This document shows positions 5,197-9,120 of a stretch of 9,120 nucleotides of DNA, in pieces. Numbering within the stretch: the first letter of the stretch is position 1; each line of letters starts with the position of its first letter. The notes below the pieces were generated by a model. It was not told the origin of the DNA, ran no database searches, and saw only the letters and a program-made list of their open reading frames with translations. Both the position numbers and the translations under genes were made by a program. Source of the stretch: Verrucomicrobiota bacterium (lineage in GTDB: Bacteria > Chlamydiota > Chlamydiia > Chlamydiales > Rhabdochlamydiaceae); assembly GCA_903970455.1 (NCBI GenBank), contig CAJCIW010000081.1:1-9120 (forward strand), read 5' to 3'.

Positions 5197-7344
5197 ATGA
5201 ATCCACGATTTAAAGCGGTCAGAGATATTCATCACCGTTCACTCGAGGTAAAAGAGAAAAGAACGCAACCCGTTTTCGGAGAAGAAACTTTTCATCGTGG
5301 CGTGATGGAAAAAATGCTCCCGAAAAATGTGTGGGCGAATTTAAAAGAGGTCATGGAAGGGAAGGGGAAGCTCAATCCCTCTCACGCGCAAACGATCGGA
5401 GAGGCGATGAAAGAGTGGGCTATTAAAAACGGAGCGACCCATTTTTGCCATTGGTTTCTTCCTCAGACTGGCATTGCGGCTGAAAAACACGACGCTTTTA
5501 TCGATTGGAGCCGAAAAGGGGAATTGATCGAAAAATTTGGCGGCTCGCAGCTCATGCGGGGAGAGCCCGATGCCTCTTCATTTCCTTCGGGGGGGTTGCG
5601 CACCACTTCAGAAGCCCGCGGTTACACCGTTTGGGATCCGACATCGCTCCCCTTTTTATGGGAAACCGGGGAAAGCAAAGTCCTTTGCCTTCCTTCCATT
5701 TTTTTCTCTTGGACGGGCAAGGCCCTCGACATGAAAATCCCTTTGATGCGCTCCGATGCAAAACTCAACCTAGCTGCTATGCGGCTGCTCAACTTGCTCG
5801 AGATCGAGGCGAATTCCGTCTATTCCACACTGGGAAGCGAACAGGAGTATTTTCTCATCGACAAAGCTTTTCTCTTTTTGCGGCCCGACCTCCTGCTAGC
5901 AGGACGCACCCTTTGCGGCGCATCCCCGGCAAAAGGGCAGGAATTGGAAGATCATTATTTTGGAACGATCAAGGAGAGGGTCAGCGCCTACATGGCAGAT
6001 GTGGAAAGAAAGGCTTTTGCACTCGGCATCCCATTAAAAACACGCCATGCGGAAGTGGCTCCGGCCCAATTCGAATTCGCTCCTTTATTTGAGAAGTCCT
6101 CCGTAGCTGTCGATCACAACATCCTATTGATGGAGCTGATGCGCCAAGTTGCGACATCCCGCAATTTAGCCTGTTTGCTGCATGAAAAACCTTTTGCCAG
6201 GATCAATGGTTCCGGAAAACATTGCAACTGGTCGCTTGCCACGGATACCGGGCTCAACTTGCTCGACCCTCAGCAGCCCCAGCTTTTGTTCCTCACTGTT
6301 TTGACGGCAGTGATCCACGCCGTCTATGAACACTCCTCTCTGCTCAGGGCGTCGGTCGCTACACCTGGCAATGATCATCGCCTTGGAGGACACGAAGCCC
6401 CACCCGCGATTATCTCTGTTTATTTGGGGGAGGCGCTAGAACGGTGGCTCACCAATATCGAACTCGACCGCGCCCATCAAAGCAAAAGCGGGCAGGCCCT
6501 GGATTTGGGCATTCCGCCGATTCCTGACGTTCCGCTCGACGAGACCGATCGTAACCGCACCTCTCCCTTTGCTTTTACCGGCAATAAGTTTGAGTTTAGA
6601 GCTGTAGGATCTTCCCAAAACTGCGCTTTGCCTGTCGCTGTATTGAATGTCATCGTCGCCAGCAGCTTAAATCAAATGGTCGACGAGATGGAAAAAGAGG
6701 TGATGAAAAAAAAACCGCTCAAAGAGGTCGCCCTCGCTGTCGTCAGAAAATTCTTAAAAGCGTCAAAAACTGTCCGATTTTCAGGCGACGGTTATTCCGC
6801 TGCTTGGCAAAGAGAGGCTAAAAAGCGGAAATTGCCCATCATTGAAAAATCCCTTCATGCCTTTGAGGAATTTTTGTCTCCAAAAAGCATTAAGGCGTTC
6901 GAAGGGGTGCTATCCAAGCATGAACTCGAATCGCGCGTCGAGATCATGAAGGAAAGATATTGCAAGCACCTCAATATCGAATTCCGTTTGCTCCATGAGA
7001 TGTTCCAAACTCAGCTCCTTCCCGCAGCCCTCGAATTTCAAAAAGATGTTGCCGAGAGCATCAACGTCGTTAGCGAAACAGGCCATTCTCTTTCGGCTTC
7101 CCAAAAAGCGCTTGTAAAAAAGATATCCCACACGATCAGTTTGGCCCTAGACCAAGTCAACATGATGGAAAAGGAGAGGCAAAAAGCAAGCCTCCTATCG
7201 CTCGAGAAAAAGGGGGAAGCTTATTGCACCCAAGTTTCAGCCAAGGCGGAGGCCGCGCGCAAAACCATCGATGAGCTCGAAGAGGTGGTTGACGACCGGT
7301 TGTGGCCTCTCCCGAAATATCGAGAAATGCTGCATCTCCTATGA
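5197..7344 (+). CDS. glnN: Type III glutamine synthetase (GlnN)
   Basis: This enzyme makes glutamine from glutamate, ammonia and ATP in the cytoplasm; type III members form large dodecamers. The 715-aa length is normal for type III, well above the roughly 450 of types I and II. Type III signatures appear in order: HWFLPQTGIAAEKHDAFIDW (85-104), GEPDASSFPSGGLRTTSEAR (122-141) followed by GYTVWDPTS, and GSEQEYFLID (213-222). Then come HAEVAPAQFEFAPLFE (284-299), LLHEKPFARINGSGKHCNWS (327-346), NDHRLGGHEAPP (392-403) and NRTSPFAFTGNKFEFRAVGS (453-472). A C-terminal helical region (about 490-700) ends in the usual LWPLPKY (702-708). All the active-site blocks I know for the family are present, so it is probably functional. 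Type III enzymes are not known to use the adenylylation loop of type I. nadD starts within its stop codon (ATGA, 7341-7344). No PII or GlnR-like regulator lies in the window. Confidence 0.97.
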   Translation: MNPRFKAVRDIHHRSLEVKEKRTQPVFGEETFHRGVMEKMLPKNVWANLKEVMEGKGKLNPSHAQTIGEAMKEWAIKNGATHFCHWFLPQTGIAAEKHDAFIDWSRKGELIEKFGGSQLMRGEPDASSFPSGGLRTTSEARGYTVWDPTSLPFLWETGESKVLCLPSIFFSWTGKALDMKIPLMRSDAKLNLAAMRLLNLLEIEANSVYSTLGSEQEYFLIDKAFLFLRPDLLLAGRTLCGASPAKGQELEDHYFGTIKERVSAYMADVERKAFALGIPLKTRHAEVAPAQFEFAPLFEKSSVAVDHNILLMELMRQVATSRNLACLLHEKPFARINGSGKHCNWSLATDTGLNLLDPQQPQLLFLTVLTAVIHAVYEHSSLLRASVATPGNDHRLGGHEAPPAIISVYLGEALERWLTNIELDRAHQSKSGQALDLGIPPIPDVPLDETDRNRTSPFAFTGNKFEFRAVGSSQNCALPVAVLNVIVASSLNQMVDEMEKEVMKKKPLKEVALAVVRKFLKASKTVRFSGDGYSAAWQREAKKRKLPIIEKSLHAFEEFLSPKSIKAFEGVLSKHELESRVEIMKERYCKHLNIEFRLLHEMFQTQLLPAALEFQKDVAESINVVSETGHSLSASQKALVKKISHTISLALDQVNMMEKERQKASLLSLEKKGEAYCTQVSAKAEAARKTIDELEEVVDDRLWPLPKYREMLHLL

Positions 7345-7916
7345 AGAAGAAAATAGGCATTCTTGGCGGCAGCTTTGATCCCGTCCATTTCGGCCATTTG
7401 AACTTGGCCGTCAATATCATAGAAGCGTGTCAACTGGATGAAGTACTCTTCGTTCCCGCTTTCATTTCCCCATTTAAAGAGAATGCTCCTCCCAAAGCAT
7501 CTGCGCAGGATCGGAAACAGATGCTCTCGTTGGCCATCGAACCCGTCGGACAATTCCGCCTTCTCGATTGGGAATTGCAGAGGAAAGGACCCTCTTTTAC
7601 CATCGATACTATCCGCAAACTTTCCCTAGACACTTCAAGTGAGTTTCACCTTTTATTGGGAGATGATCAACTTGAGAATTTTGCTCGTTGGAAAGAGGCC
7701 GGCGAGCTACTCCGTTTGGCCCCCCCCTTGATTGGGACGCGTGGAAAGGTGGCGATCGAATTCCAAGAAAAATTCAGTAAGCAAGTCACAATTCCTCGCT
7801 TTGAAATCAGCAGCACCGAAATTCGAAAACGGCTTTCAGAAAAAAAATTTTGTGGACATTTGGTCCCCGCAACTGTGATAGAATATATTCAAGAATACCA
7901 CTTATATTCAGAGTGA
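7341..7916 (+). CDS. nadD: Nicotinate-nucleotide adenylyltransferase NadD
   Basis: NadD joins nicotinate mononucleotide and ATP to give deamido-NAD, the penultimate step of NAD synthesis. The 191-aa protein has the nucleotidyltransferase signature GGSFDPVHFGHL (9-20) with the HxGH-type motif. It also has SFTIDTI (85-91), LLGDDQLENFARWKE (105-119) and EISSTEIRKRL (155-165). The usual [PS]PHK motif reads SPFKE (43-47), with Phe at the His place. The ATG at 7341 is the natural start, because the conserved strand begins at residue 4. The frame does extend upstream to a TTG at 7302, but those residues would overlap the synthetase gene by 43 nt and match nothing in the family. There is no Shine-Dalgarno, so translation probably depends on coupling through the ATGA overlap. 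The nadD-rsfS order is a widespread bacterial pairing and supports both calls. Confidence 0.95.
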   Translation: MKKKIGILGGSFDPVHFGHLNLAVNIIEACQLDEVLFVPAFISPFKENAPPKASAQDRKQMLSLAIEPVGQFRLLDWELQRKGPSFTIDTIRKLSLDTSSEFHLLLGDDQLENFARWKEAGELLRLAPPLIGTRGKVAIEFQEKFSKQVTIPRFEISSTEIRKRLSEKKFCGHLVPATVIEYIQEYHLYSE

Positions 7917-7943
7917 ACCAAGCAAACTCAATTTTTTACTTAA

Positions 7944-8102
7944 ACCTTTTGCATAACCTGCTTTACCTGAAAAAATCGATGATTTTCTCGATCTTTTGAT
8001 CCTCTGCTGCGAGACATAGTTGAGAAAGTAGAGGAAGCAGCAGAGGATCAAAAGATCGAGAAAAGGGGGTTTTTAGCAGGTGAATGAGGTTATGCAAGAG
8101 GT
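7944..8102 (+). repeat. Very long nested inverted repeat spanning the nadD-rsfS gap and rsfS start
   Basis: The core is a perfect 28-bp inverted repeat, 7983-8010 with 8037-8064, around a 26-nt loop (8011-8036). Outside it the arms keep pairing: 7972-7975 with 8071-8074 (A4/T4), 7962-7969 with 8077-8084 (7 pairs plus one T/G), and 7944-7958 with 8088-8102 (14 pairs plus one T/G). Small mismatched internal loops separate these blocks. The whole element is 159 bp and nearly all of it is arm. T-runs lie just outside the core on both strands (8070-8074 on +; the complement of A6 at 7970-7975 on -), so it could also end transcription in either direction. It ends exactly where the conserved part of RsfS begins. 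Confidence 0.85.
7983..8074 (+). terminator. Possible bidirectional terminator-like core of the inverted repeat
   Basis: The 28-bp perfect stem (7983-8064) is followed on the + strand by GGGGG and then TTTTT at 8070-8074. On the - strand it is followed, after 7 to 8 nt, by a T-run complementary to 7970-7975. The offset between stem and T-run is larger than in a classical intrinsic terminator, so this reading is tentative. It would separate the HAD-glnN-nadD transcript from rsfS. It could also stop antisense reading from the - strand gene at 8481-9101. Confidence 0.3.
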
Positions 8103-8478
8103 CAATTCGATTGCCCAGGCAATTTTTGACAAAGGAGGGATGAATATTTTAGCCCTCGATGTCCATAAAATTTCCACCCTAACGGATTATGTGATCATCG
8201 CTGAGGGGAACGTCGACAAGCATGTGAAAGCGATTGCTGATGCGATCATCGAACGCCTCAACCGGCTTAGCCAACCCCCGATTTATGTCGAAGGAATGAA
8301 GACAGGGGATTGGGTGGTGATCGATTATTTGCATATCATGGTCCACCTTTTCATGCCCGGCCTGCGTGACAAATATCAACTTGAACAACTCTGGCGGGAA
8401 GGGGATATCGTTGACCTTCAAATCGATGTGGGTCCAAAAAAGTCGGAAGGGGCTCTGGATTCAGCCTTCAAGCGGTAG
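8092..8478 (+). CDS. rsfS: Ribosomal silencing factor RsfS (YbeB/iojap family)
   Basis: RsfS binds uL14 on the 50S subunit and blocks joining with 30S, lowering translation in starved or slow-growing cells. The family blocks are all present. Numbering from the GTG at 8080: an N-terminal helix (6-19), NILALDV (22-28), TDYVIIAEG (35-43), then DWVVIDYLHIMVHLFMP (77-93) followed by RDKYQLEQLW (96-105). The ATG at 8092 gives 128 aa and has AGGTG (8078-8082) about 9 nt upstream. A GTG at 8080 in the same frame gives 132 aa and cannot be excluded. Both starts and the ribosome binding site lie in the right arm of the long inverted repeat (7944-8102), so initiation may be blocked when it folds. nadD is the upstream neighbour, and the stop codon is 2 nt from the stop of the opposing - strand gene. 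Confidence 0.94.
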   Translation: MQEVNSIAQAIFDKGGMNILALDVHKISTLTDYVIIAEGNVDKHVKAIADAIIERLNRLSQPPIYVEGMKTGDWVVIDYLHIMVHLFMPGLRDKYQLEQLWREGDIVDLQIDVGPKKSEGALDSAFKR

Positions 8479-8480
8479 GG

Positions 8481-9101
8481 CTATTCTCCCATTTGGAAGA
8501 GATTTCGCAAGGTCTGTTCATCTGTTCCAAGCTGGCTTATACTTTCGATTCCTTCTGCTTTTCGATTTTCCCAAGCGGTTAGAATGCCCCATTGGTTGAC
8601 GTAGGCATGCAGCTTAGCAATTTGATGATCCCGATCCAGGAGGTGTAACTCCTCAACCAAAGCATTGAGTTCTTCGACCAACCCATTATATTTGTCTACT
8701 TCGAAGGCTTCTACCGTCAGTTCCGGCAGGTCTTTGCATTCATGCACGATCCCTTCAAGTTTTACCTGGAAAGCCTGGCATTTTCCCTGAAAGGAGGTCC
8801 AAGGATTTTCAGAGGGATAAATGAGCACGCCGCAGCTATTTGTTTCTTCTGTTTTTATCCTGACCGTTTCCGCGATGAGTTTGGAAAGATCGAATACAGT
8901 TTTTTTCCGTTGATGTGCAGCAGCTTTCACTTTATTCTCTCTAAAATTCAAGCTCTCTTCTACTTCCACGTCTTTCGATAGCTTTTGAACCTCTATTGAG
9001 GGGGAACAAATCACTTGAATATCATCCAGGGACAAGAGGCCGATTTTTTGTAAATGTGCTGGCTTGCATCCCAATTTTTCAGAATAATCATGCGTACTCA
9101 C
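8481..9101 (-). CDS. Unrecognised helical protein, possibly truncated at its N-terminus by the window
   Basis: The - strand frame runs from a GTG at 9101 to a TAG at 8483-8481 (206 codons). It stays open beyond 9101 to the window edge, so the real start may lie outside. The only nearby ribosome-binding-like bases for the GTG are TTGGA 3 nt upstream, which is poor. I do not recognise a family. The protein looks cytoplasmic and helical, with no signal peptide or membrane segment. A short N-terminal part (1-35) precedes charged helices (36-85), and a central segment with GVLIYPSENPWTSFQGK (91-107) looks globular. A helical C-terminal region with Leu/Glu heptads (about 132-165) follows, then ENRKAEGIESISQLGTDEQT (178-197). 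It has four Cys. A coding origin is favoured because this is the longest open frame over the region and nothing credible lies on the + strand. It converges on rsfS with only 2 nt between stops. Confidence 0.65.
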   Translation of the reverse strand: MSTHDYSEKLGCKPAHLQKIGLLSLDDIQVICSPSIEVQKLSKDVEVEESLNFRENKVKAAAHQRKKTVFDLSKLIAETVRIKTEETNSCGVLIYPSENPWTSFQGKCQAFQVKLEGIVHECKDLPELTVEAFEVDKYNGLVEELNALVEELHLLDRDHQIAKLHAYVNQWGILTAWENRKAEGIESISQLGTDEQTLRNLFQMGE

Positions 9102-9120
9102 GATTCCAAGATGCTGCAGC

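Noticed and set aside
5505..6092. 195-codon + strand open frame inside the glutamine synthetase gene
   Set aside because: It is out of frame with a gene whose family motifs run continuously through the region. Its translation is rich in Arg, Gly and Pro and resembles no protein family.
7302..7340. Longer nadD reading frame starting at TTG 7302
   Set aside because: The extra residues precede the conserved first strand and overlap the glutamine synthetase gene by 43 nt. The ATG at 7341 gives the normal NadD start.

Overview
The window is a dense run of bacterial housekeeping genes. All are on the + strand until the last gene, which is on the - strand and converges on the rest. The mix suggests a member of the phylum Chlamydiae outside the genus Chlamydia, i.e. 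an amoeba-associated 'environmental' chlamydia. It holds an FtsQ-like tail, cutA, an RsbV-type anti-sigma-factor antagonist directly before miaA, a large acidic/coiled-coil protein of unknown function, and rsfS (ybeB). From memory, an rsbV-miaA-coiled-coil-ybeB neighbourhood also exists in Chlamydia. I could not check this, so the taxonomic call is an inference. GC content looks moderate, with no obvious jump between genes.

Layout. Positions 1-405 are the 3' end of an FtsQ/DivIB-like division gene. Positions 468-806 are cutA. Positions 807-986 are a non-coding leader with a 23-position hairpin directly upstream of khpA (987-1217, KH-domain RNA chaperone). A plausible sigma-70-type promoter at 1238-1264 precedes rsbV (1300-1644) and miaA (1657-2691), 12 nt apart. 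After a 142-nt gap comes a tight cluster. It consists of a 564-aa coiled-coil protein (2834-4528), a HAD-IB phosphatase overlapping it by 8 nt (4521-5186), a type III glutamine synthetase (5197-7344), and nadD overlapping that by ATGA (7341-7916). A very long inverted repeat (about 7944-8102) then fills the nadD-rsfS gap and runs into the first codons of rsfS (to 8478). The - strand gene (8481 to at least 9101) is unrecognised and its stop lies 2 nt from the rsfS stop.

How the genes may fit together. MiaA modifies tRNA A37, RsfS silences free 50S subunits, and KhpA binds RNA, so several genes bear on translation. NadD makes the dinucleotide precursor of NAD. Glutamine synthetase makes glutamine, the amide donor for many glutamine-dependent NAD synthetases, and its translational coupling to nadD may reflect that. 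RsbV belongs to partner-switching sigma-factor control, but here the usual phospho-Ser position is a Glu.

The best candidates for something undescribed are the two large hairpins (898-953 and 7944-8102). The second would bury the ribosome binding site and both possible start codons of rsfS. The Glu at the RsbV switch position and the type III glutamine synthetase in an otherwise chlamydial neighbourhood are next. No CRISPR array, tRNA, rRNA, insertion sequence or phage gene was seen.
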